Source of the DNA: Emydura subglobosa
Taxonomy: Eukaryota > Chordata > Testudines > Chelidae
Length of the DNA stretch: 64,000 bases
NCBI GenBank assembly: GCA_007922225.1
Contig: ML679961.1
Span: 68,213,075-68,277,074 of the forward strand
Reading direction: 5' to 3'
Positions 34,501 to 57,899 of this stretch are shown one piece after another; position 1 is the stretch's first letter; each line of letters opens with the position of its first letter. Under the pieces are notes generated by a model. The model did not search any database, was not told where the DNA came from, and worked only from the letters and a program-made list of their open reading frames with translations. The position numbers and the translations under genes were made by a program.

Positions 34501-37421
34501 ACCCTGGGTCGAGCCTGGGGCACCAGCATTTACATTGCATTATGCAGGCCCAAGTCCAACCATCCATATTGCAGACTTCCTAGTGCTCTCCCAAAATGTG
34601 GCCCTCTAGCCCTCTGTTCACGCTGAAGCGTGAGGAAATGTCTGTCCACCAAATTGGACTGTCCAGTGGGATTGTGAATATTTTGGCAGACTCCCAGAGT
34701 ACAAGTCCAATGGGGCTGCATCCGAGAAGTGGCAGCAATGTCGACCAGGAGTTAGGTTGACCTAACTATGGCTCTCAAGGCATGACATTTTTCGTATCTC
34801 TGAGCAAGGTAGCTAAGTCTATCTAATTTTAAGTGCAGACCAGTGACAGCATCCACAAGAAGGCTAACTTACACACGTTGACTTCACACCTTTTTTTGAT
34901 ACACCTTACCTTTCCTGATTGTCCCTGTACAGATGTGACCTAAACCTGTTTCCACTTGCAATGTGCAAGTTTGCAAATGTGCAGCTTGCAAACTTGCAAT
35001 GACTCAAGCCTCTTTTCACCTTTATACCAGATACTGCAATGAAACCCCCCTTGCTGATGCCACTCAGCACTTCTAGCTAGTTCCAAATGTGACTGCCCCG
35101 TAGATGGGGCAGAAGGGAGCATGTTACACCCAGCTTCCTGTAGTTGTTCTGGTGCCTGTGCACTGTCAGGTATTAAGTGACCTCCAGTGTCCTTTGCAAT
35201 TTGGCTCCTAGGCACCAGACAGAGATCACTCCTTCTGATTCCAGAAGCTGAGACCAGCTGGGGTGCTTTTTTGCAGACCATTTTTAGATTTGAACACATG
35301 GGGGCTGCTGGCTGGGTGTTCTCAATGAGAGAGGTCATGCATGTACAGTGCTAATCTTGTTTGGAGTCCACAACCTGCAAGCTGGGTAAGACGATACTTC
35401 ATTGATGTGATGTTTGGTGCTTCCATCACTATTTTGCATAATGCCCATTATGTGTGGGCTGTAAGGATAGAGTGTCAAGGGCAGTAGCTTCCTTCTATGC
35501 CATCAATTTTAAATAATCTCATTATTATAATCTGATCTCTAATCTAATCTGATCACCTGTGGAATGGAGGAATCAGTAGAAGTAATGGCATAGACAGCAC
35601 TCTCATCCCCCCACAATCACTGATGAATGCCTACAGCAGAAAGAGAAGGAGGAGGACACATTGTATTAGTGTGAGCTCAGCCCCCGTGTGCCAGAATAAA
35701 AAACAGTCCTAGAAGAAACTCAGCAAGACGACATTACCTAGGATGAGATCAATGAAATGGTTTGCCTAGGATAATGTGCTGAGGATTGAAAACTGGCTGG
35801 TGCATCATAAAAAGGGTAATAAACATCAGGGGCTCAAGCTGCAGGGAGATGGTTAGTGCAGCACTGCAGGAAGCACAGTTAGATTTGATCTGGATCTGAT
35901 ACATCCAGTCAGACTTATACTGGGAGAGAGTACTGGGGCAAGTGATAACAGTTAACACAGCCTCAGGGAGGAAATGGATGGAAGGCCAAGTCTTAATTTG
36001 CAATGAAATATGGGGCTACATATTCAGAGACATCTTTCTCACTATACTTTGGCCTTTTCTAGCCTCATTCAACTGAGGATCTCCACACGCTTTCTCTGTA
36101 TTCTCAGCACATAGGGAAGTATCACTTTCTCTGTGTTACAGACAGGGAAACCATGCCTCACAGACCTTGCTCAAGGTTCCACAGAAGACAGCAGCAGGCT
36201 CTGCAATGGAAGCCAGGAGTCCTATCCTTTAACCACACAATCCATCTTTTCTTCGTACTATGAGATTGATCAGGAAGGGAACAGTTGTTCTGCATCTAGT
36301 TTTGGTGCCAGTGCAGGCAGAATAAGTGATACCATTTCTTACTCTAAAACTGGACAACATCCCAGAGGACTGTATAGGTTGCAGGGAACACTCCTGCCCT
36401 GGGGAAAGGGGACAGATTGGTTGGGGACCTACTAACTAAAGCTCTGCCATTGCTGACTTAGTTTATAAAAACGAAGGAGAAATGCTAAAGCCACACACTG
36501 CAATCATCTGCAGGACTGAACATAGGACCATCAGCAAGCAAAGCACAAAGTCTTGTCATATGAGCACAAGTAGAAACTCTGCTAAGTGGGAGTACCAGCA
36601 GACTTTAATTGTTGGGGCCAGTTCCTAGGGTAGCCACGATTTCATTCACACTAAGGCCCATTATGCTGTTGCTGGATCTTAATCTGTGAAGGGCTACATG
36701 CACATATGGCTCCTCTCTAAGGTGGCTGGATCTGTGACCAGGACCATGCCCTATGCTGGCCACAATACCTTAAAGGAAAACACAGATGGGATCACGCCAG
36801 CCTTCAGCCGCTTCTGCCCTCCGTAAAGCTCAAACTCATCCTGAGTGAAGTGCTGTGAGCAGAGGCAGGCTCCAGCACCTGGGATCCACAGTCTCCTGGA
36901 ACTGGGCTCAACGCGCTTCACAGCCAACATCCACCTCTTCCTCAGTTCATGAGCTTTGGGGAAGCTACAGGGAGACAGGTGAACATGGCCCATGATGGAC
37001 ATCATCCCGGTCCCCAGGGCCAGGCCTGCCCCCTGGCACCCACTGTCCTGCTGGCTATGAAGCCATAGCTATAACCATGGGGCAACTAGCCATAACCCTT
37101 CCCACAGTAGTAGTAGCCAGGTCCCACGCCCAAAGTACTAGCCCCACCTCCAGGGATACTAGCCCCAGGAGACCCCGCCCCCAGCGATACTAACTCAGCC
37201 TTCAGGGATACTGTGTTCATGAGGCCCCGCCCCCAGGGATAATAGCCCCCCCTCCGGCATCAGGCCCCGCCCCCCAGTATCATCCCCGCCTCCAGGGATA
37301 CTGCCCCTCCCCCCCGGCTTCAGGCCCGGCCCCGCTCCAACCTGTGGAAGGAGAGGCCCCGGGCGCGGTTCTCCCGGGTGTCCCGGTTCGGACAGTTGAT
37401 GGCGGAGCAGGCCTTGGGCAT
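26598..37421 (-). CDS. THAP9-like: THAP9-like protein: THAP zinc finger plus P-element transposase, 6 exons
   Basis: Exons on the minus strand: 37421-37342, 36964-36769, 31397-31278, 30865-30646, 30180-30024, 28557-26598. All have GT-AG borders and phases join to 910 codons; human THAP9 has 903. Residues 1-92 are the THAP DNA-binding domain with zinc ligands C5, C10, C62, H65 and a VIPSVF end. Residues 139-142 (EHQY) fit the HCF-1-binding motif, followed by a coiled coil (about 158-203). Residues 207-258 and onward give the P-element transposase region (SLHLFSAKAYECVGKTF, LPEPTTLHMW). Catalytic-type acids D318 (LVDFG), D388 (SDATAPN) and E626 (DPLEW) sit with the same spacing as D304/D374/E613 recalled for human THAP9. 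A Cys pair (TCAEC) lies in the C-terminal part. No frameshift or internal stop. No terminal inverted repeats or canonical AATAAA were seen at the 3' end; AATACA at 26436-26431 is a weak candidate. Human THAP9 is on chromosome 4, so orthology is uncertain: this may be a paralogue. An extra in-phase exon in intron 2 cannot be excluded. Confidence 0.88.
31650..31830 (-). mobile_element. MIR core-SINE, reverse orientation
   Basis: The plus strand reads ATTACCCCCGTTTTACAAAC, then AGAGAAACTGAGGCTCAGAG, GTGACTTGCCCAAGG and GGCAGAGCTGGGAACAGATC. This is the reverse complement of the MIR consensus 3' and core regions. It lies in intron 2 of the THAP9-like gene. Confidence 0.88.
32167..32211. repeat. 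Polypyrimidine (TC)n and C-rich tract
   Basis: A TC dinucleotide run passes into CCCCCTCCTCCCCCCCCCTCCCCC. It is all pyrimidine on one strand for about 45 bases, in intron 2 of the THAP9-like gene. Such tracts can form triplex DNA and are usually length-polymorphic. Confidence 0.85.
33495..34170 (-). mobile_element. CR1 LINE 3' UTR, reverse orientation
   Basis: Plus-strand words 'CACATTGGATCAGACCCCAG', GTCCATCTAGTTCAGTATCC, TTGTTCTTGTGTTATGAGAA and 'TCTGAGCCCCCACTAGTTC' are the reverse complement of an older CR1 subfamily tail. It is diverged and lies in intron 2 of the THAP9-like gene. Confidence 0.75.
34378..34640 (+). mobile_element. Reptile DNA-repeat fragment (family shared with 59.07-59.31 kb)
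   Basis: Starts GGATATGTCTACATTGCAAT, a typical DNA-repeat end, and continues with AACCTAGGGCTTGAGTGTCT and ACATTGCATTATGCAGG. The reverse complement of this order (CATAATGCAATGTAGAC, then GGTTAACAAACACAGG, then TGCAGACATACC) is found at about 59070-59310, so both are copies of one family in opposite orientation. Confidence 0.65.
34641..36095. other. THAP9-like intron 2, nothing certain
   Basis: No splice-bounded exon in the correct phase, RNA gene or clear repeat was recognised. Several 60-130-codon minus-strand open frames lack family resemblance. A missed in-phase exon of the THAP9-like gene would have to be here or in the neighbouring repeat-rich stretches. Confidence 0.35.
36100..36250 (-). 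mobile_element. MIR-like SINE, reverse orientation
   Basis: 'TTACAGACAGGGAAACCATG', GCCTCACAGACCTTGCTCAAGG, then 'CACAGAAGACAGCAGC' and GAAGCCAGGAGTCC follow the reverse complement of a tRNA/core SINE, as at 31650 but more worn. Confidence 0.6.
37105..37330. repeat. GC-box-bearing degenerate minisatellite in THAP9-like intron 1
   Basis: The core phrase CCAGGGATACTAGCCCC, with CCCCGCCCC boxes between copies, recurs at least five times with spacing of about 30-50 bp (for example near 37150, 37190, 37230, 37280 and 37300). The units have drifted, some reading GATAATAG or GTATCATC. The run lies just downstream of the THAP9-like first exon and on the edge of the CpG island, so it adds Sp1-type CCGCCC sites. 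Confidence 0.7.
37342..37421 (-). CDS. THAP9-like: THAP9-like exon 1, start of THAP domain
   Basis: The exon encodes MPKACSAINCPNRDTRENRA and then RGLSFH plus two bases of a Ser codon. M-P/T-x-x-C-x4-C is the classic THAP opening, and RDTxxxRxRGLSFH is shared with THAP9 and THAP7. The donor is CACAG|GTTGG. The start has A at -3. It lies inside the CpG island, too short to appear as an obvious gene by length. Confidence 0.9.
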
Positions 37422-37623
37422 CGTCCCGCTGAGCCCCGGGGGCGCGACATCCGTCTCCCGTCCTGGCTACTCTGCCCCGGGTGTCATGGCGGCGGCGTCG
37501 GCGGCTGCGGTTGGCCCCGCCAGGCACCCGTCGTCAGTTCCGCCCCTGCGCGGATTGGACCCGGTGGGGACCCGTCGCCGCGCCGGCCGCGGTCTTCTCT
37601 GGGAAGGAGAGAGCGGAGAGACC

Positions 37624-50750
<13,127 letters not shown>

Positions 50751-51573
50751 TGACTGCAGTTCAGACGAATGCCAGCGAGAGGCCCTAATCTCACCTTGGG
50801 TTGCCTGGTGTTACGCTGCGGGATTCTGTTTGTTTGTCTGGGGCAGGGTGGGTGAGGTCAGCAGAAACAGAAGGAGATGGGGAGATGGCCATGCCTAGCA
50901 TCCTTTTCAAATAGCTCTGGAGTCTAGTCAGTATTGGAAACTGATATGCCCTCAAACCAAACCTTCCAGCCACTAGGATGGGAGGCCTTGTCTCAGAAAC
51001 CCCACATTGCTCTGAACTGTGAGACAGGGAGGTGCAGGTAGCTCCAGCCCTCACTGGCCCATAGCTTGTAGTCTCAGCAAGTGACTGTGTCTAGGGAGTT
51101 CCCTTTTGCCCCCTGTCATCAGGTCCACAAGGAAGTGACCCCAGCCATGTGTCTTGTTCAATGCTGCCATCCCTTCCCCATGCACAGGCTAGTATGGCAG
51201 AACTAATGTGCTGGGGACGGAAGCTATATTTAGTCACCACGTGGCTGGAGCAGTAGGAAATGTTGTGAAAATAACATTGAGTTTCCCTAGGATCTGCAGG
51301 AATGTGTTTTGGTAGCATAGTAAGTGGGAGCATCCCCCTTCTGTAAATCAAGTCACTGTTACTGTCTCTGTAAATCAGCATAGACAGGGGCTTGCAACGC
51401 CAGCAAAGGAAGAATTTAGTCTTGTTACATCAGGCACACAAGCAGAGCCCACGCTTAGGCCTAGACTCTAGAGGGAGCTGAGCATTGCGAGGTATCTGCA
51501 GGCTAGGTGTAGAAGCCCAGCCTCCTGGTGTTTTGTTTCCCAGGCACACCTCTTGTTCAGCTTCTTTCAGTTC

Positions 51574-51688
51574 CTAGGGTTGCCAATTTTGGTTGGATGT
51601 ATTCCTGGAGGTTTCATCACATGACAACTTTAATTAAAGATTAATTCCTGGAGACTCCAGGATAATCCTGGAGAGTTGACAAACCCTA
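51574..51688. mobile_element. Short MITE in ARFGAP2 3' UTR
   Basis: The element begins CTAGGGTTGCCAATTTTGG and ends GAGAGTTGACAAACCCTAT, with imperfect inverted ends (AGGGTTG/CAAACCCT). The interior 'CCTGGAGGTTTCATCACATG' is a common reptile repeat phrase. If transcription runs to the polyadenylation sites below, it is part of the ARFGAP2 mRNA. Confidence 0.75.
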
Positions 51689-52455
51689 TCATGTCCTTGC
51701 TATGCTTGAGGAACAGCTTAGAGCCATGGGGATGGGGTGGTGGCATGGAAGAGAGAGGGGAATTGCATAATGTCTGTAGTTTCAAAGCACCTTACCTCCT
51801 GATGGCTCTCTACTGCTGACATGGAAGCGTCAACTGTGTTAACACCCGCATGTCTCCCCTAGAGTGGGCCCTTGAGGGCTGGGCTGCAGGCTCTTAGCAA
51901 TGAAAAAAGGGCCTAACACTTCTACAAATGAAAACTAAAATTCTATGTGAAAGTGGAGGCTGCGGCCATTTGTTCTACTGGCCGACTTCCACTCAGAGCA
52001 ATCCAGCTAGTGTAGCTGTGCCCGGGGCCAAGTCTCCCAGCTGTGCTGGGCCTCCCAGACTGGTTTGCACTGACTTTTATTGTGCTTGAATTTCATGCCC
52101 TAGCCCCTTCTCTGGTTCCACTTGTTCTGTGTGCACGGAGATGAAAAAGCTCTCAGTAACAGCACAGGCTGGACCCAGTTCCTCCCAGCACGGCGGCTCT
52201 GGGCTTTTCCTTTTTGAAGTCACGTTAGCTGAATAATTCTCTCTGGGGGTAGTAGAGGTAAAGGGCCTTCCTTTCCTTCCTAACAATGCTGCTTTGATGC
52301 CCGGATAGCAGGGGCATGGCACCAGCCATGAGCGTAGTGTAGAGTATGCAGCACTCCTACTTGGGAGCATCCTTCATGCTGTGCTCCTGAAGGGCAGGAT
52401 CTCTTCATTTTGCTGAATTCTCCCTAATTTTAACTGGGGAGCTAAATTATTGTCC

Positions 52456-52461
52456 AATAAA
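52456..52461 (+). terminator. ARFGAP2: ARFGAP2 polyadenylation signal, proximal candidate
   Basis: AATAAA followed within a few bases by a T/G-rich stretch (GTTTTTTTTTGTTTTG), the usual downstream element. It would give a 3' UTR of about 1.7 kb. Confidence 0.65.
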
Positions 52462-53175
52462 GTTTTTTTTTGTTTTGTTTTGTTTTTTCCTGAGTAATTG
52501 TTGGCAGAAGAATAGCTGTGGCCTGTCCTCACCTGGGCAGACTCTGCTGTGATTATCAGCCTGTAAAGGGTAGTAGCTCAGTGGCTACAAGTTGGACCGT
52601 GTAGGGGCAGTGAATGTCACTCTCTCACATTTTTATGTGTTTTGGTGCCTAGATCTTACAGTGATGGGGAGATTTGCTGAAGGGAGGGAAAGCCTGGGGG
52701 AAGCTCTAACCATCTGACTTAAAGGCCTAGCAGGGTCTTACCCACCTTCCATTCTGTGGTTGTTCATTGTATAGTTCAGCCACCCGACCTTCACTTGCAC
52801 ACTTGTACATCATACAGGATGTGAGTGTCTGCTTGCCAGGCCTTCCTGCAATTCTTCCCTTTCTCCCCTCTCCCCTGTATACCTCCTCCAGATCCTGCTC
52901 TGGGCTCTGAAATATGCACTGATGCTTACATTTTAACTATTAAAATTGTCTTGGAGCAAAGCAATGTCAGCCTCTCCAGCTACTCCCTGTCTGAGGGAGA
53001 AGATGGCAAAGGCTGCTGATGTGGTCTGGTGCTCCTTCTGCTCTGAGATGGGAAGGGATTTCTCTTCTCTGGATTGTTTGTATTGTTTAGGAGATAATGG
53101 TATTTAATGAGCTGTGTTTGTGGCCGGGATGGGGTCTCAGCCGTATGAGAGGAGTGGAACTCTTTCTCTCAACTA

Positions 53176-53181
53176 AATAAA
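53176..53181 (+). terminator. ARFGAP2: ARFGAP2 polyadenylation signal, distal candidate
   Basis: AATAAA about 720 bp beyond the proximal candidate, with TGTTCTCCAGCTTGTCTCTTTTT downstream broken by few purines. Use of this site would give a 3' UTR of about 2.4 kb. Confidence 0.5.
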
Positions 53182-53199
53182 ATCAAACACCAGTATGTT

Positions 53200-55519
53200 C
53201 TCCAGCTTGTCTCTTTTTCCAGAGTGGGCCTGGGGTGCTGGGTGGGTTTGTACAGGGAGGAGGGAGAGGGAGCAGGCTTGAGCAAATGTGGGCAGCTCCC
53301 CCTTCTGCAATATGGGATACATGAGGAATGCTCTGTACTGGGCTAGGGTTGTGTTCTGATTTGGGTTCTCTCAAAATACTATCCACTCCCTTCTTATCTG
53401 ATTCTTTCCTGCTGGTTTATGCCTTGGCCATTCAGCTAACTGGAATGAGGCAGCAGAGTGGGGGAGGGGGTACAGCAGTAACCACTTACTAGCAACCTTC
53501 CTTCCTTGCCATGGAGCTGAAGCTGGGGGTGATTGGTTTAGGCCAGCTCCTGTGTGTTACACACAAGTGGTGTAAATGGCAGCTGCACCAAGCCCAGGCT
53601 CTTTCAGTTAACTGCAACAAATGTGCATTCACCTCTTTCTGGATTCCCCCCTTACTCAGCATACCAGAGCTACCTAGATTCTGCCACATCAAGCCACCAG
53701 CTGGGGATGGTGATGCCCCACTGTTGGGGGTCCTAGAGAAACCAAGTTTAGGTGGAGCTAAGGTTGAGAGTATAGAGCAGTAGCTTACAATAAACTACAT
53801 TAAAGGGATTTTGTAATTATCCCAAAACCAAGTGTGTTTATTTAAAAAAAAAAAAAAAAAATCCAATCCTCTGACATTCTGAAGTTTAAGTTTAAGCATT
53901 AGATGAATTTCCTGGATTTATAATTCTTGTGGTTGAAATAATTACAACATCCCTATGATGTAGTTTAGGGTAAACTATTGCTCTATTCAGCCTTACATTT
54001 ATTGTACTTTTTTTGTGTGTGTTTTTGTTTTGGGCTATGAAATGTGGGGAAGTTCTGCTCCTTGGCTGAGCTTGCAGGATCTCGGCACTGAGTTATGCAT
54101 TTCTCTGTGTAGAATGGGATGTAATGTGGTAATTTTTTAATGCTGCATTTGATCACTTCCAAAAGTGAGAGACTATTCCAGCTATCCAAGTGCAGAACTC
54201 TATTGTTTTTTTTTGTTTGTTTGGTTTTTTTTTTTTTTTTTTGTGCAAATCAGTGAAGTGGAAGATGCATGGAGCTCCTGGCATCCGGCTAGTAGAGCCA
54301 TTAGCTTCAACCAGGTGTATAATTGTCGACACATAACAGGAGCCTTTCAAAACCTTCCATCATACCAATATTTCCATCACAGCTCTGCCTGTCCTCCCTG
54401 AAGAAGGATAAGAATTTGAGGGGTAGGAGAGAATAGGGTGGGGCATACAGAGCCCCTGCCATCAGAGAAGGGGTGGGAGGTTGAAGGGAGTCCCTGAAAC
54501 AGAGGGAGATAGGAGGCTGGCATGCAGGGAGCTTGTGGGGGGAATGGAGCAAGGAGCTGCTGATGTGTACAATGAGCTTGACCTATAGAAGCTATCACAT
54601 GAGCCACCCCCATGTAACATGAACACTGAACAAACTCAATGTTACTGTGGGATATTTCTAATCAATAGAAATGATGAAGTGTTAAGTCTTAAATAATCAT
54701 ATTTTTATTTTTTAACTTTTATTCACTGGTACCCTCTGGAAGCAGCACAGCAGCTACTTCAATTAATATGGGTTTACAGTTGCTTTGTTTTGCCAGAGCA
54801 ATGCAAATAATCTGGACTCTTCATCCCACTTCTCCCTTCCTTGCTGTTCTCTCTATTTCCACGGTTTCTTGCACCTCTTTACACGCTTGTGTGCACACAC
54901 CAATTTTCCCCTCCCTTCTCTTCTCCACTTGCCATATTACCCTACGCACATGCACACCCTAACTTCCCCCTCCCTCCTGCCCTATCTGTTGAGGGGATCA
55001 GATGCAGTGAAGATTCTTAGGCTCTGTGTCTATATTTGCTACTGTTTTCAAGAAAGGTCATCCTGCAGACCTGTCTTGTTTCAAGATGGCTGCCAGCTCC
55101 TAAGTTTTTCAATGGGACGGAAGCCACCGCTAACATCCAGGAACATTCTATTTGAGAACAATGAGCAATACTCAAAATGGCTACCAGCTGAGGGCAACAG
55201 TGGCTTGGGCCACTGAGAAGAATAGGAGACGGCAGTCATTTTGAAAAAGGGCAGTTCTTTGGAATTCCAGTGGAGACCATTGTATGCTTCAGTTTCTGTT
55301 AAAGGAGAAACTTTCACCTGTGAAGAATAACGGGGGGGCGGGATGACTGTTAATCCTAAAAGAAAATATTCAAATACAGCAGAGGTGCAAGTTTTCAGTG
55401 AGTTTTAACTATATGGGATGTTTGGAGAGTTTGTTACTCTGTGTCGGATTATTGGGGGCAAAAAAGTCTTGACTCTGCTAAATTTCTGAAGGACCCATTT
55501 TTTACTTTAATTCCTAAGC
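53200..55519. other. Intergenic, no gene recognised
   Basis: Contains an A-run near 53842-53859 and T-runs near 54205-54242. In human the 3' end of CSTPP1 (C11orf49) abuts ARFGAP2; I looked for its exons on the minus strand here and recognised none. Confidence 0.4.
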
Positions 55520-55520
55520 T

Positions 55521-55737
55521 ACCGTATTTCCCCATGTATAAGATGCACCTTTTTTTTTTTTTTTGAAAAATTTGGGGTCTAAAAACTGGGTGTGTCTTAT
55601 ACAGTGGTTGTAGATTTTTTTACTTGCATTTATGATGAATAAAACTTGAGTTCAATAACATTTTTTTTCAAATTTCGGGCCCCAAAATTAAGGTGCGTCT
55701 TATACATGGAAGCGTCTTATACATGGGGAAATACGGT
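55521..55737. mobile_element. MITE with perfect 22-bp inverted ends
   Basis: The left end 55521-55542 (ACCGTATTTCCCCATGTATA and two more bases) is repeated as its exact reverse complement at 55716-55737. Each end is bordered by TA, which fits a Tc1/mariner-like TA duplication. Inside, GGTGCGTCTTATACATGG repeats part of the end once more. About 217 bp, no coding capacity. Perfect ends point to a fairly recent or conserved insertion. Confidence 0.88.
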
Positions 55738-56490
55738 AATTAAGTTTTACTTGTAAATTCTCAGGAAATTCATTTTTTACTCAAAGTGCTGTATTTTGGC
55801 ATACAAAAAACAAAGATTGAATCCATTTTGAGTTGAATTTTGCATTTAAACTGAACTATAGATTTGTTACTAAGCTTATCCATAATTCGGGGGGAGGAGA
55901 TCTATGTGATGTTGTGTTTAATGGTGCTCATGCTGCCAGTATAGAGGTTTCCAGTGATATGGTGTCACACTGAAGCCTGAGATTTGAACTCTCCAGAGTT
56001 CCTAAGTCTCTAGGGGTGTGACTGTCTACAAATATATTTGGTTTTCAGCAACATTGTTTCTTCCTCTAGTCACCAGGACATCAACTGAATATGTTAATAT
56101 TTAATAGTGTGACCCCGGCACTCTAGAGCTGTAGGGGAGATGAGGAGCAGAATCCATTGCAGAACATGACAGAGAACCTAAGGCCATCCTGTCTTTAATT
56201 TGCTCTGTATGCCTCGTTTTGCCTCAGACACCAATTCTACCCCTTCCCGCCATACTCCAGGCTGAGTTCAGTTCTTATTGGGTTTGGATACTATGCACCA
56301 TGCCGTTGTAGAACACACACTCACACAAATGTGAATGGGGAACTCTTCTGCCTCCACCTCAGCTAGCTGGAGAGCATAGCCAGCTGAGCATTGACCTATC
56401 AGAAAAGCACAGCAGAGACACAGCCTGAATTGGGCTGGATGACTCTTATAACTAAAGTCACATGTTTGTTGGGGAGGGAGTTGGGTAGAG

Positions 56491-56895
56491 CAGTGGTTTT
56501 CAACCGGGGTCCATGTATCCCTGGGGGTAAGCAGAGGTTTTCAAGGGTTTCAAGGTTTTAATCTAGATATTTGTAGTTTTACAATAGGCTACATAAAAAG
56601 CACTGGTGAAATCAGTACAAACTAAAATTTCATATAGACGATTTGTTTGTATTGCTCTATATACTATAAACTGAAATTTAAGCACAATATTTATATTCTA
56701 ATTGATTTATTTTATAATTATATGGTAAAATGAGAAAGTAAGCAATTTTTCAGTAATAGTGTCCTGTGCCACTTTTGTATTTTTGTCTGATTTTTGGTAA
56801 GCAAGTAGTTTTTAAGTGAGGTGCAACTTGGAGGCATGGAAGACAAATCACACTCCTGAAAGGGGATAGTAGTCTGGAAAGGTTGAGAGTCATGG
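56491..56895. mobile_element. hAT-type non-autonomous transposon, 405 bp
   Basis: Begins CAGTGGTTTTCAACCGGGGT and ends GGAAAGGTTGAGAGTCATGG, the worn counterpart of a CAGTGGTTCTCAACC/GGTTGAGAACCACTG pair. Flanks GGGTAGAG (56483-56490) and GGCTAGAG (56896-56903) match in 7 of 8 bases. The A/T-rich interior (ATATTTGTAGTTTTACAAT, TTGATTTATTTTATAATTAT) is typical of an amniote hAT family. Confidence 0.88.
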
Positions 56896-57899
56896 GGCTA
56901 GAGCAAACTCCTAGGCCAGAGATCGAAGAAATGATGGATGGGCCAAAAGGAATCAGCCCTGGAGCCAATACAAGGCTCCCCTTAACTCCAGATCTTGATA
57001 AGACATGCTGTTGCTCCTTAAGTTGTAACAAGAGGCAAGCAGAGGAAGCTGTATGGGAGGACGGTATACCTGGCAGTATCTGCAAACGAACCAAGGCCAG
57101 GATTTATTTTTAACTTGGGGCATAATTTTTAGAGGTGTACAGCACATTCAGCTCCCGTTTATTTCAGCTGGGTGCTGTGGCTGCTCTGTATCTCCAAGAA
57201 CATAACAGCCTCTTTTTGTGTGTGGGAGTGCAAGGGCTAAGACTAGCGAGCTGGATACAGTCAAGCCTGTGAGGGAACAGTGACACTTCTCAGCATTCCA
57301 CCTGTGCCAGGGATAAAGAGCCAAATCCATTGTAACTACCCAGCACACCAACCTAAGGGGGGTGGTAGGTAGAAAAATCCCCTGCAACAGCTACACAAAG
57401 TAGAAGTTAGGCTGCTACTTCAGCAATTGCAGGACCTTGCTGTGCTAAGATAATTCTGAGGCTTGGTTGGGGTAGGTGGAGCTGCTGCCAGACTTATGGC
57501 TCTTGGCACACTGGATGAGGTAGGTGTTGAGCTGGCACTGGACTTAGTGGGGCAGTCCAATTCCTGTGCCAGCTAAGGTCCGGGCAAAGCTATTGAAGAT
57601 CAAAATGAGGCATGGGGATGAAAACAAGCTTTGGAAAAGGTAGAGGCCCAAGCGGCTGATAGAGCACCAGGGTGTGGCACAGCTGGTTGGGCTTGGCCTC
57701 AGTGTGAGGGCAGGAGGAAGCAGTGGGCAAGTGGGGCTACTCAACCGTTTGCCCAAAGGAAAAGAAGGTTGGTTCTGGATGCTGGGAACTGTAGGAGGGC
57801 AGGTCACTGGGCCAGGGAGGAGGGTCACAGGCCAGCTGAAACTGAGGGTGGGGAAGGTGCGAAGTGGGGAGAATTACTGTCATTACAGACTCAGGGCTG

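Noticed and set aside
36433..36768. Extra coding exon of the THAP9-like gene just after exon 2
   Set aside because: No minus-strand open frame there has matching phase with an acceptor and donor pair.
52570..52620. tRNA-like A-box phrase (GTAGCTCAGTGGCTA)
   Set aside because: No B box or cloverleaf partner follows, so it is neither a tRNA gene nor a clear SINE head.
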